From assembly GCF_014696675.1 (NCBI RefSeq), contig NZ_JACJQN010000007.1, positions 62,001-126,000 on the forward strand: DNA of 64,000 nt. Direction: 5' to 3'. The translations under genes were made by a program, and so were the position numbers. Source of the stretch: Phormidium tenue FACHB-1052. Its GTDB lineage: Bacteria; Cyanobacteriota; Cyanobacteriia; Phormidesmidales; Phormidesmidaceae. Positions 1 through 7,603 of this stretch are shown here, one piece after another (within the stretch, counting starts at the first letter, position 1; each line of letters opens with the position of its first letter). Below the pieces are notes generated by a model that had not been told where the DNA came from, did not search any database, and was given only the letters and a program-made list of their open reading frames with translations.

Positions 1-419
1 AGGGATTTTTCAATAGCGCAGAATTGACAAGCCGTAGCTGGGTCACGGTAGCGCATACAGGTCTGCTGCACGGTGGTGGCCAGCACATCGCGCCCGTGGA
101 GCAGGGCAATCTTCGAGTAAGGAATACCATCGGCGGTGGTCAGACCGTAGAATTTGGGGGCATTGGGCACGTCGATGGGGGTGATGGCTTCTCCCGAGGC
201 CTCTATGTGCAAGGGGCTGGCGGCGGTAGCCCTGAGGGTGTAGGGAGAGTGGGCGGCGCTATCGGTGTAAACGGGCACCATGACAGTTGTGCCGTCGATG
301 GTGATAGCGCGGTGGTCAGAGGGGCCTGCTCCACCTCGCCGCCCCGCTGCCCCAGGGGTAGATTCCACCAGCCGCAGCCCGTGGGTTTGTAACTCTGTAA
401 TCAACCGCTGCTTGTTCAT
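1..419 (-). CDS. Radical SAM protein of the nitrilase (Nit1C) cluster, MSMEG_0568-like, cut by window start
   Basis: The reading frame opens at ATG 419 and runs off the window edge, so only the first 139 residues are visible. Seen directly: cysteines at residues 121, 131 and 134 (CX9CX2C, DNA about 18-59), a spacing that could bind a radical-SAM 4Fe-4S cluster although the common form is CX3CX2C. The family call rests on this motif and on position: it follows the nitrilase (100-nt gap) and the Sll0783-like gene on the same strand, the order known in Nit1C clusters such as Synechocystis sll0783-sll0785. In that cluster the radical SAM enzyme has no assigned substrate. Several in-frame non-ATG starts lie upstream, so the N-terminus is not certain. 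Confidence 0.8.
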   Translation of the reverse strand, partial: MNKQRLITELQTHGLRLVESTPGAAGRRGGAGPSDHRAITIDGTTVMVPVYTDSAAHSPYTLRATAASPLHIEASGEAITPIDVPNAPKFYGLTTADGIPYSKIALLHGRDVLATTVQQTCMRYRDPATACQFCAIEKS

Positions 420-519
420 GGCCTGATGTTCAATACCCAATAAAAATCTGCGTCGATCAGTGCCGCTAAAGACTGGTTAGCGAGCACATTCAAACCTATT
501 GAGCTGCGAAAGTTTTGAC

Positions 520-1569
520 CTATGAGGCTGGCAGACCAAGGCTGTTGGGGGGTAGGCCAACGGCTGCTTCGTCTACCAATACTGGGGCAGTCTGAGAAGC
601 TCCGTTCATGCCGGAGGAAACCTGGGCCGCCGCCTGAGCAGGCGTTTCTACCACCGACCAGGGTTCAGCATTCAACCGCAGGCGCAGCAGGTCGGGGCGG
701 GCGTAATGGCCCACCGAGTCCATCATGCGCTTGCGCTTGGTAATTAGGGAGAAGTCGAGATCGGCGATCGCCAACCCCTCCCCCTCACTAATCGGCTCCG
801 TCAAGGGCACTCCCTCAGGGCTAATAATGGCGGTGTAGCAGCCCCCCGACAGCACCCGCTGCATCCCCTCATCAGCAGTAATCTGCTGCTTTTGCTCTGG
901 CGTGAGCCAGCCGGTGGCGTTAACCACAAAGCAGCCCGACTCTAGAGCATGGTGGCGCATGGTGACCTCCATCTGGTCGCCAAAAATTTGGCCCACCATC
1001 GACCCCGGAAACTGACCGCAGTGAATTTGCTCGTTCTGGGTCATCAGCGCGTAGCGAGCGAGGGGATTGTAGTGCTCCCAGCAGGCCAGCGCCCCGACGC
1101 GCCCCACCACCGTTTCTACCACCCGCAGCCCAGCCCCATCTCCCTGCCCCCACACCATGCGTTCATGGTAAGTGGGGGTAATTTTGCGCCGCTTCAGCAC
1201 CAAGGTACCGTCAGCATCAAAGATTAGCTGGGTGTTATAAATCGAGCCGGCCTCCCGCTCGTTTACCCCCAGCACCACCACCATGCCGTAAGATCGGGCC
1301 GCTCGACCCACCGCATCGGTCACCGGCCCCGGCACTACCACGGCCTCTTCGTACAGCCGCATGTGCTCTTTACCCATCAGCACCGGCGGCTGCACAAATG
1401 AGAAATAGGGATAGTAAGGGATAAAGGTTTCTGGAAAGACGATGAGCTTCACCCCGGCCTGGGCGGCCTGGGCGATCGTCTCCAGCACCTTTTCGGTGGT
1501 ACCGTCGCAGCTAAACAGCACAGGGCTGATCTGCGCAGCAGCGGCTCGAATGGTTTTGGTGTAATCCAT
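520..1569 (-). CDS. Nitrilase, Nit1/Sll0784 family
   Basis: A 349-residue carbon-nitrogen hydrolase expected to convert nitriles to carboxylate and ammonia in the cytoplasm. The catalytic triad is visible: Glu47 in VFPETF, Lys129 in [11 protein letters not shown] and Cys163 in [10 protein letters not shown], with the CWE signature typical of true nitrilases. Length fits the family. It lies 62 nt after the Sll0783-like gene and 100 nt before the radical SAM gene, all on the minus strand, so co-transcription is likely. Clusters of this composition (Nit1C) have been linked to nitrogen-starvation responses in Synechocystis and to growth on cyanide in Pseudomonas fluorescens; the natural substrate here is unknown. 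No strong Shine-Dalgarno sequence precedes ATG 1569. Confidence 0.93.
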   Translation of the reverse strand: MDYTKTIRAAAAQISPVLFSCDGTTEKVLETIAQAAQAGVKLIVFPETFIPYYPYFSFVQPPVLMGKEHMRLYEEAVVVPGPVTDAVGRAARSYGMVVVLGVNEREAGSIYNTQLIFDADGTLVLKRRKITPTYHERMVWGQGDGAGLRVVETVVGRVGALACWEHYNPLARYALMTQNEQIHCGQFPGSMVGQIFGDQMEVTMRHHALESGCFVVNATGWLTPEQKQQITADEGMQRVLSGGCYTAIISPEGVPLTEPISEGEGLAIADLDFSLITKRKRMMDSVGHYARPDLLRLRLNAEPWSVVETPAQAAAQVSSGMNGASQTAPVLVDEAAVGLPPNSLGLPAS

Positions 1570-1631
1570 AGGATTCGGTGGTGGGAGGAGGAGTGGGAGG
1601 CAGTGCCTACCCGAAGCAGGCTAACGAGTCT

Positions 1632-2114
1632 CTACATAGTCCAGGTGTCGAGAATGAAGGCCCCTTCTTTGCGGTGCATGAGCACGAGGTCGAGCACGTC
1701 GAGGGGATTGATGGGGCGAATGCCGGGGATAAGAGAGGGCTCGCCGTGGCCGTAGAGGGCTTGAAGGGCAAAGCGGCAGGCGTAGACCTTCCCGCCCAGT
1801 TCCATTACCTTGACGATCTGGTTGTTCATCGCCATGTGGCCAGGGAAAGCTTCATCGCCTAGCTTGGGGAAGCCACGCTGCACGCCCAGGGTGACGCCAG
1901 GGCCGTAGAGCAGTACCGAGGTGTCAAATCCCTTGCGAATCAGGCGAGTGGCCTGAAGCAAGTTCACCAGGCCAATGGATCCTTCAAAGGCCACCGTGTG
2001 GAAGGTGATCAGGGCTTTTTCGCCGGGATCGGCCTGCACATCGGGAAATACTTTCTCTTCGTAATCAACCAAAAAATCCCCAGCCTGGTGGGCTGGCAAA
2101 GTTACTTCAGGCAT
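1632..2114 (-). CDS. Sll0783/MSMEG_0572 family nitrogen-starvation response protein
   Basis: A 160-residue protein starting [15 protein letters not shown] chose ATG 2114 because AAGGAA sits 8 nt upstream; an in-frame extension to 2210 lacks such support and is low-complexity. The sequence suggests a DsrE-like alpha/beta fold (segments such as [13 protein letters not shown] and [16 protein letters not shown]). The Synechocystis homologue Sll0783 is known as strongly induced on nitrogen starvation and needed for polyhydroxybutyrate accumulation; its biochemical role is unknown. It is the first gene of the minus-strand part of the nitrilase cluster. The NtcA box at 2397-2410 is about 280 nt upstream and is best placed for the divergent gene, so direct control of this gene is only possible. 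Confidence 0.85.
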   Translation of the reverse strand: MPEVTLPAHQAGDFLVDYEEKVFPDVQADPGEKALITFHTVAFEGSIGLVNLLQATRLIRKGFDTSVLLYGPGVTLGVQRGFPKLGDEAFPGHMAMNNQIVKVMELGGKVYACRFALQALYGHGEPSLIPGIRPINPLDVLDLVLMHRKEGAFILDTWTM

Positions 2115-2483
2115 AGATTCAGTTCCTTGCAAAGTGGCTGGCAGCGCGGCATGTCTGGCTGCATGTCTCAGCACCTTACGGGCGATCGCAAGCGCCTCCC
2201 GTATCAGCAACTACAAACTTTGGCGGTCTGACCTAATCAACAGGGGCGCAGGTACAAATCGTTAGTTCGGGGTTCCAGTCACAGGGATACCCCTATCACT
2301 TTCGATAGGTAGGCTGGTCAAATTTACGCTGGACGAGGGTAGGACAGAGCGATCGCCCCTACCCTCCCTGCCACTAGCGCTAGATCAAGACTTTCGGTAG
2401 CCGGGGTTACAAGCATCCCCTGAGCAACGGCCTAGGGTACGAAAAAGAACCTCGCTCATCCCACACTTTTCAGGACGTACGGT
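2115..2483. promoter_or_regulatory. Divergent intergenic region of the nitrilase cluster
   Basis: This 369-nt spacer separates the minus-strand Sll0783-like gene from the plus-strand flavin oxidoreductase. It holds the NtcA-type promoter listed separately and no convincing coding sequence. A second weak half-match to an NtcA site (GTA near 2252 followed by TAG instead of TAC) was noted but not counted. Confidence 0.6.
2397..2438 (+). promoter_or_regulatory. NtcA-activated promoter
   Basis: GTA (2397-2399), eight bases, then TAC (2408-2410) gives an exact GTAN8TAC NtcA box. After 22 nt comes TAGGGT (2433-2438), an exact TAN3T -10 element. This box, spacing and -10 form the canonical class II NtcA-activated promoter, with the box centred about 41 nt before the expected start of transcription. 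It drives the plus strand and ends 46 nt before ATG 2484 of the flavin oxidoreductase. Sequence match is direct; function is inferred. Confidence 0.75.
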
Positions 2484-3764
2484 ATGACCATGCACTACGG
2501 CGTAATTGTGATCGGCGGCGGCCAGGCAGGGCTGTCAATGAGCTACTGCCTCAGTCGCCTGGGCATTGACCACATCATTTTTGAGCAACACCAGGTCGCC
2601 CACTCCTGGCGCACCAAACGGTGGGATTCGTTCTGCCTAGTCACTCCCAATTGGCAGTGCCAGCTACCCGGCTTTCCCTACCCCGGCGAAGACCCTGAGG
2701 GTTTTATGGGGCGCGATGCGATCGTGGAGTATATCGAGCGCTACGCCAACCACTTTGACCTACCGCTCAAAACCGGAGTCAAGGTAGAACGGGTGCGCCA
2801 GCCCAAGGGCGGAGGTTTTGAGGTGATCACTAATCAGGGCATCTTCACCGCTGATCAGGTCGTGGTGGCCACGGGCGGCTACCACACCCCCAAAATTCCC
2901 CGGTTGGCCGAGCGTCTGGCCCCCGACCTTGTGCAACTGCACTCGGCAGAATATCGCAACCCTGAGTCGTTGCCCGAGGGAGCGGTACTGGTAGTGGGCA
3001 CCGGGCAGTCGGGCTGTCAGATTGCCGAAGACTTGCATCTGGCGGGTCGGAAGGTGCATCTATGCGTGGGGGGTGCGCCGCGATCGCCCCGCCGCTACCG
3101 AGGCAAAGACGTAGTGGAATGGCTCGACCAGATGGGCTACTACGACCTGGCGATCGACGACCACCCCCAAAAAGACACCGTGCGCCACAAGACTAACCAT
3201 TACGTCACTGGGCGCGGCGGCGGGCGCGAAATCGACCTGCGCCACTTTGCCTTACAGGGCATGGGGCTGCATGGGCGACTCACAGATATTCAGGGCACCC
3301 AGCTCACCTTCAGCGACGACCTGAAGGCAAATCTCGACCAAGCTGACGCCGTTGCCGAAAGCATCAAGCGCACCATCGACACCTACCTTGAGAAAAATGG
3401 CATTGACGCGCCCATCGACCCGCCCTACCAGCCCGTGTGGGAGCCGGAGATCGTGGATACTGGCATCGACTATCGCGCCGCCAATATCACCTCGGTGATT
3501 TGGTGCATCGGCTACGGTCTCGACTTTCGCTGGGTCGAGCTACCCGTGTTTGACGGTCAGGGCTATCCCGGCCACCGCCGAGGAGTTACTACCGTGCCGG
3601 GGCTATATTTCCTTGGCCTGCCGTGGCTCTACACCTGGGGCTCTGCTCGGTTCTCCGGCATTGCCCGCGACGCTGAGTATTTGGCAGAGCAGGTTGCTGC
3701 TCGATCTGGAGTCAGCTCTCTCCGATCGCTACAGACCGTCAACGAAGTAGCAATGGGTTCATAG
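2484..3764 (+). CDS. Flavin-dependent oxidoreductase of the nitrilase cluster (MSMEG_0569-like)
   Basis: A 426-residue FAD/NADPH-binding monooxygenase-like enzyme. Two Rossmann motifs are visible: VIGGGQAGLS near residue 10 for FAD and VVGTGQSGCQIAE near residue 170 for NADPH, plus an ATGGYHTPKIPR segment typical of flavin monooxygenases. ATG 2484 has AGGA 8 nt upstream; ATG 2490 is an alternative. It is transcribed away from the nitrilase genes from the NtcA-type promoter at 2397-2438. Homologues accompany the nitrilase in Nit1C clusters (slr0801-like in Synechocystis). A role in oxidising an organic nitrogen compound to feed the nitrilase is inference. Confidence 0.88.
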   Translation: MTMHYGVIVIGGGQAGLSMSYCLSRLGIDHIIFEQHQVAHSWRTKRWDSFCLVTPNWQCQLPGFPYPGEDPEGFMGRDAIVEYIERYANHFDLPLKTGVKVERVRQPKGGGFEVITNQGIFTADQVVVATGGYHTPKIPRLAERLAPDLVQLHSAEYRNPESLPEGAVLVVGTGQSGCQIAEDLHLAGRKVHLCVGGAPRSPRRYRGKDVVEWLDQMGYYDLAIDDHPQKDTVRHKTNHYVTGRGGGREIDLRHFALQGMGLHGRLTDIQGTQLTFSDDLKANLDQADAVAESIKRTIDTYLEKNGIDAPIDPPYQPVWEPEIVDTGIDYRAANITSVIWCIGYGLDFRWVELPVFDGQGYPGHRRGVTTVPGLYFLGLPWLYTWGSARFSGIARDAEYLAEQVAARSGVSSLRSLQTVNEVAMGS

Positions 3765-3841
3765 ACAATCTCTGAGATATTGCATGGCTGAGCGTTTAGC
3801 GTTCGTGGCAAGAATACTCCTCTTTCAGCCACACTTCAGCA

Positions 3842-4168
3842 CTAGGCGTGCTGCGAGCTTCGTGCTTGAGGATTTCGGTTTTCGAGCCACCGTTGCAGCG
3901 AGGTTTGACTTTCTCCCGAAGGTTGCCCCAACAAAATATTCTTCAAGCTAATGTCTTCATCAAGTTCTGGCCAGTGGATGCCTGCTTGACTGCCGGTTAA
4001 TTGCCAGTTGTCACGTTCTGCCGAGGTGCCATGGAGCAGTCGAGGATACCAGGCCAGCGGTACAGCGATAACGCGCCCATCCGATAGATCAACTGTGAGC
4101 AGGTCGGCAGAGATAGAAACCTGCTGAATTTCAGGAATGTTGAGGATTTCAACCATTGAAGAAGTCAT
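3842..4168 (-). CDS. DUF2442 domain protein
   Basis: A 108-residue protein with the DUF2442 signature: a strand-rich core reading LTVDLSDGRVIAVPLAWYPRLLH followed by GIHWPELDEDISLKNILLG (quoted in two pieces). Start at ATG 4168 has GGAAG 6 nt upstream and overlaps the 3' end of the DUF4160 gene by 20 nt, so the pair is translationally linked. DUF2442/DUF4160 neighbours recur in bacteria and have been suggested to form toxin-antitoxin-like modules; which partner does what is not known. The C-terminal 35 residues are polar and poorly conserved. Confidence 0.85.
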   Translation of the reverse strand: MTSSMVEILNIPEIQQVSISADLLTVDLSDGRVIAVPLAWYPRLLHGTSAERDNWQLTGSQAGIHWPELDEDISLKNILLGQPSGESQTSLQRWLENRNPQARSSQHA

Positions 4169-4385
4169 GCCAAGCTTCCAATAACTGCTGCTGATTGTCC
4201 TCGGTCAACGCTTGAAGGCGGTTTATCTCGTTAGACGAAAACCCCTTATTGAACTGAAGCCTTACTGGAGTCAGCCAAAACTTGGCCTCACTACTGTCGC
4301 GCTCGATATGAACGTGGGCTGGCTCATCGCGATCGCCCGCATAACAGAAGAAGCGGTAGGGGCCAACGCGAAGTAACGTGGGCAT
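4149..4385 (-). CDS. DUF4160 domain protein
   Basis: A 78-residue protein starting MPTLLRVGPYRFF, with the family hallmark EPAHVHIERD and a central AKFWLTPVRL segment. A TTG start at 4415 is possible, but the family begins at the MPT methionine, so 4385 was chosen. It precedes and overlaps DUF2442 by 20 nt. Upstream TACAAT (minus strand, about 4414-4419) may be a -10 element. Function is unknown; the small size, basic character and paired arrangement resemble a type II toxin-antitoxin module, which is inference. Confidence 0.85.
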   Translation of the reverse strand: MPTLLRVGPYRFFCYAGDRDEPAHVHIERDSSEAKFWLTPVRLQFNKGFSSNEINRLQALTEDNQQQLLEAWHDFFNG

Positions 4386-4443
4386 CGTGGCTATATACAC
4401 TCCCAAACACTTCAATTGTATGCTTGCATCGCCTGAAGCTTGA

Positions 4444-5256
4444 TCAAGACTGCCCTAGTTCCTTAGACCGCAGGTAGGCCGATCGCACCGCTTCGATCAG
4501 GGCCGATCGCAGCCCGCCCGCCTCTAGGGCCGCAATGCCCGCAATGGTGGTACCGCCGGGGCTGGTAACGCGGTCTTTGAGCACGGCGGGGTGAAGATCG
4601 CCCTGGTGCAGCAACTCACCGGTGCCGCGTACGGTGGCGATCGCCAGCTCTAGCGCGATCGCTCTCGGCAGCCCCACCGCCACACCACCATCGGCCAGGG
4701 CCTCCACCACTAAGGCGATATAGCCTGGCCCAGAACCTGAAAGCGCCGTGACCGCATCCATCTGCGATTCGGGCACCTCGACTACGGTACCGACGCTGGC
4801 AAAGATGGCGCAAGCCTGTTCTCGCTGGGCAGTGCTCACCGCCTCTCCTGCCGCCAGGGCCGTCACCCCAGCCCCTACCGTAGCGGGCGTATTGGGCATG
4901 GCTCGCACCACTGCCCAGCCCAAGAATTCCTGTTCTAGCCGGGCCAGCGTCACGCCGGCCAAAATCGACAGCAGCAGCGGTGGCTTCTCTCGCTCTGGGA
5001 ACCTGAGATTTTCGGCTACAGCCTCCAGCATTTGGGGCTTAATCGCCAGCAAGACTGTCTCAGCGGCATCGATTACAGCTTGATTCTCTGCGGTAGTCTG
5101 CACGCCGTAGGTATGGTGCAAAATCTCTCGCCGCGCTGCCTGGGGGTCACTCACGATCACCGCTTCAGGAACAAAAACCCCTTGATCAAGAAGGCGGGTG
5201 ATGAGAGCTTCTCCCATCATCCCGCCGCCGATAACCCCAAATGTTGCCTCAGGCAT
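4444..5256 (-). CDS. proC: Pyrroline-5-carboxylate reductase
   Basis: A 270-residue enzyme that reduces pyrroline-5-carboxylate to proline with NAD(P)H, the last step of proline synthesis. The N-terminal Rossmann motif GVIGGGMMGEAL and the C-terminal signature (DRVTSPGGTTIAGIAALE) are present. ATG 5256 is preferred because GAGG lies 6 nt upstream; GTG 5268 and ATG 5262 are also in frame. It is the last gene of the pipX-pipY-sepF-proC arrangement found in many cyanobacteria, 119 nt after sepF. proB, the first proline-pathway gene, is in this window at 41928-43076. Confidence 0.95.
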   Translation of the reverse strand: MPEATFGVIGGGMMGEALITRLLDQGVFVPEAVIVSDPQAARREILHHTYGVQTTAENQAVIDAAETVLLAIKPQMLEAVAENLRFPEREKPPLLLSILAGVTLARLEQEFLGWAVVRAMPNTPATVGAGVTALAAGEAVSTAQREQACAIFASVGTVVEVPESQMDAVTALSGSGPGYIALVVEALADGGVAVGLPRAIALELAIATVRGTGELLHQGDLHPAVLKDRVTSPGGTTIAGIAALEAGGLRSALIEAVRSAYLRSKELGQS

Positions 5257-5375
5257 AACCATCCTCACCGACGACTCGATCAGTTGCGATCGCTAGTGAA
5301 GACAATAACCTAAGGTAGCCCCCGGTACTAGACCGGGAGCGGTGATAGTCACGTGTTGATCAAGCGTGGATAACG

Positions 5376-5978
5376 CTAGGCCATGCGAGCAATAGACTCG
5401 GAACCCCAAGCGGGAGCGGGGGGCATTTGGCCGGGCATGGGCATACCCTGGGGCTGACCCATGAAGACTTCTTCTTCGTACTCGGTGGGAGTGCTCACCT
5501 GTACGCAGTTGGGCGTAAACAGGAAGATGCTTTCGCCGATGCGCTCTTGGTGCCCGTCAATGGCGTAGGTGCCGCCCGCCACAAAGTCAACAGCACGCTG
5601 AGCCTGGTCGGGATCCATAATGGTGAGGTTCAGGACGACCGACTTGCGCTCGCGCAGCGCCTGAATGGCCTGGGGCATTTCTTCAAAGGAGCGGGGTTCC
5701 ATCACCACCACTTCGGAGGTGCCGTTCATGGCACCGGGCATACCAATTACGTTGCTGGCCATCGGGGTCATTCCTGCATCAGTGGGCATCATTCGTTCGC
5801 GACGGGGGCGGCTCCGGCGAATTTCTTCGGGCTGGGGCGGCTGCACTATCGGCTGGGTGTTTTCTTCTTGGTAGAGGTTCTGGTACTCCTCTCCATCCAT
5901 TTCTTCGTATTCGTAGTCGTAATCTGCTGGGTCGTTAAGGCCAACGAAGTCCCGCAGTTTAGAAAACATATTGCTCAC
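5376..5978 (-). CDS. sepF: Cell division protein SepF
   Basis: A 200-residue FtsZ-associated division protein (YlmF/Cdv2). Visible parts: an N-terminal amphipathic membrane-targeting segment ([11 protein letters not shown]), an acidic and Pro/Arg-rich linker (residues about 18-90), the conserved SepF core (residues about 93-170, including [18 protein letters not shown] and [13 protein letters not shown]), and a Met/Pro-rich tail. GTG 5978 has GGAG 8 nt upstream; ATG 5969 is the alternative. SepF polymerises and tethers FtsZ filaments to the membrane in bacteria lacking FtsA. It sits between pipY and proC in the same orientation. Confidence 0.95.
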   Translation of the reverse strand: MSNMFSKLRDFVGLNDPADYDYEYEEMDGEEYQNLYQEENTQPIVQPPQPEEIRRSRPRRERMMPTDAGMTPMASNVIGMPGAMNGTSEVVVMEPRSFEEMPQAIQALRERKSVVLNLTIMDPDQAQRAVDFVAGGTYAIDGHQERIGESIFLFTPNCVQVSTPTEYEEEVFMGQPQGMPMPGQMPPAPAWGSESIARMA

Positions 5979-6510
5979 AACTTACACTCCACGATGACTA
6001 TCACTCTGGTAGACCAACCCCGTGGCCGTTGACCAATAGGGGGCATCATGCTCCGGTTATCCGAGGGCCATGATAGCGCCAATTTTCCATTTGCAACGGC
6101 TGTTGTGAAAATTAATGGGGCTAGCCTGGGGTTTTTGGGGTAGTCAGCCCCTCTAGGAGGGCTGCTGACCGACTAAACCTAGTCTCAAAAACTCAGTGGA
6201 TAGAACAACACCGTGGGGTGACGCTTCTCTCTGAGCTAGGCAGGCTTAGGGTTTGAGTTAATATCCTGTACTCAGAATATTGAGTCAACAGTATACACGA
6301 AACCCAAAAAAGGAAGAGTCAATTCACAATTAGTTAAAGTTTTTCTAATCGTGTTTTGGTTTTGCGTCAGAACGTGATTTTCTGACTGGAAGAATAACAG
6401 GCGCTCAAGGCGGTCAGCGATCGCCCCAACCCATTGCCCCACCGCTATCTCTGCCGCTGATTCGAGTTGACAACCGAGGGCAAAAATGACTGCATCCCTC
6501 CCTAACGGAG
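5979..6510. other. Intergenic region between pipY and sepF
   Basis: This 532-nt stretch has no convincing gene on either strand. It contains an imperfect hairpin at about 6143-6169 (GTCAGC...GCTGAC arms) without a following T-run, so it is not a clear terminator, and an AT-rich part (6240-6370) that probably carries the minus-strand sepF promoter. A reading frame through 6414-6683 is antisense to the pipY end and was not accepted. Confidence 0.5.
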
Positions 6511-7197
6511 TCAGGTAGACGACGGTCGAGCGCCAAACAGAATGGTACCGAGGCGCACCATGGTAGCTCCACAGGCGATCGCCGCGCCATAGTCCCCTGA
6601 CATGCCCATAGAAAGCTGGTCAATGTGCAATCGCTTAAAGCTGGTTTTGTTGATGGTATCAGCCAGGGATTTGGCCCCCGCAAACACCTCGCGCACCGTA
6701 TCTGGGCTAGACCCTTGAGGAGGAATGGTCATTAGGCCGCAAATTTGAAGGTGCGCTAGCTGGTCGAACTGGGGCAACAGATCAGGCAATTCAGCCGCTT
6801 CAAGGCCAGCCTTGGGCGGGTCGGGTACCAGTTTAACCTGGAGACAACAGTGGGGCACTTTCCCGAGTTCTTGAGCCGCTTGGTCGAGGCGTTCGGCCAG
6901 CTTTAAGCTGTCCACCGAGTGAATCCAGTCGAAGTGCTCGACGGCTTTGCGGGCTTTGTTGGTTTGCAGGTGGCCGATCAGGTGCCAGGTGATGTCGGGC
7001 AGGTCGCTGAGGTCGGCTTGTTTAGCGATCGCCTCCTGCACCCGGCTTTCGCCAAAATGGCGGATCCCTTTGTCGTAGGCAGAGCGGATGGTTGCTACCG
7101 GCAAAAACTTGGTCACCGCAATCAGGGTTACCGTGGGGGGAATGCTTTGGCGAATCCGCTCAAATTGCTCAGGCAGGGCACCGGGGGCAGCGGTCAT
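6511..7197 (-). CDS. pipY: PLP homeostasis protein YggS/PipY
   Basis: A 228-residue single-domain PLP-binding protein of the YggS/PROSC family. The PLP lysine is in LIAVTKF near residue 30, followed by the family segment GIRHFGESRVQEA, and the phosphate-binding C-terminal part MGMSGDYGAAIACGATMVRLGT (quoted as two adjoining pieces). Its ATG overlaps the pipX stop by 4 nt (7194-7197), the classic coupled pipX-pipY arrangement. PipY works in vitamin B6 and amino/keto-acid balance and genetically interacts with PipX in Synechococcus. Confidence 0.95.
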   Translation of the reverse strand: MTAAPGALPEQFERIRQSIPPTVTLIAVTKFLPVATIRSAYDKGIRHFGESRVQEAIAKQADLSDLPDITWHLIGHLQTNKARKAVEHFDWIHSVDSLKLAERLDQAAQELGKVPHCCLQVKLVPDPPKAGLEAAELPDLLPQFDQLAHLQICGLMTIPPQGSSPDTVREVFAGAKSLADTINKTSFKRLHIDQLSMGMSGDYGAAIACGATMVRLGTILFGARPSST

Positions 7198-7466
7198 TGA
7201 AAGGTTTGCTTATAGGTGTGCTGGAGGCGATCGAAGTCGGCCTGCTGGCCTGCCCGCCGCAAAATCCGTAGGCGACTTTCGAGCATCATGCGAGCGTTGC
7301 TCCGGCCCAGGGGTTGAAACACTAGCCCCTCTGTGGGGGAATTGGTGACCAAAAAAAACAGCCGCTGGGCATATAGCGTGGCATACAGCTCTTGACCGTC
7401 GTCTACTATACACACTCTAAAGAGCAGGCCAAAATTGGGGTGATTTAGATAGGTTTCTGTGCTCAT
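7194..7466 (-). CDS. pipX: PipX, PII-interacting coactivator of NtcA
   Basis: A 90-residue protein matching PipX throughout: N-terminal YLNHPNFGLLFRVC, the Tudor-like core ELYATLYAQRLFFLVT and the two C-terminal helices ending YKQTF. PipX binds NtcA as a coactivator when 2-oxoglutarate is high and is sequestered by PII when nitrogen is plentiful. It overlaps pipY by 4 nt. The presence of an NtcA-type promoter at 2397 in the same window ties it to the local nitrogen genes. Length is typical. Confidence 0.97.
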   Translation of the reverse strand: MSTETYLNHPNFGLLFRVCIVDDGQELYATLYAQRLFFLVTNSPTEGLVFQPLGRSNARMMLESRLRILRRAGQQADFDRLQHTYKQTFQ

Positions 7467-7527
7467 TCAGGTATGAGAGAAGCTCTTCCTTACGGCAGGA
7501 TGATGGTCATGTCTGTTCAATTCGCCA

Positions 7528-7567
7528 CATGCATTCTAGAACCTGGCGTGCTGTCTGCATGCATTCT
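7528..7567 (-). repeat. Direct repeat upstream of pipX
   Basis: CATGCATTCT occurs at 7528-7537 and again at 7558-7567, exactly 30 nt apart, 60-100 nt before the pipX start on the minus strand. The spacing equals about three helix turns, which could suit a dimeric regulator, but no known motif was recognised. Confidence 0.35.
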
Positions 7568-7603
7568 CAAACAGATCGCCCTGAGTTGCGGGGAATAGCG
7601 GAA

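Noticed and set aside
6414-6683. Open frame on minus downstream of and overlapping pipY
   Set aside because: It overlaps the conserved end of pipY in another frame and has Arg/Trp/Cys-rich shadow composition.
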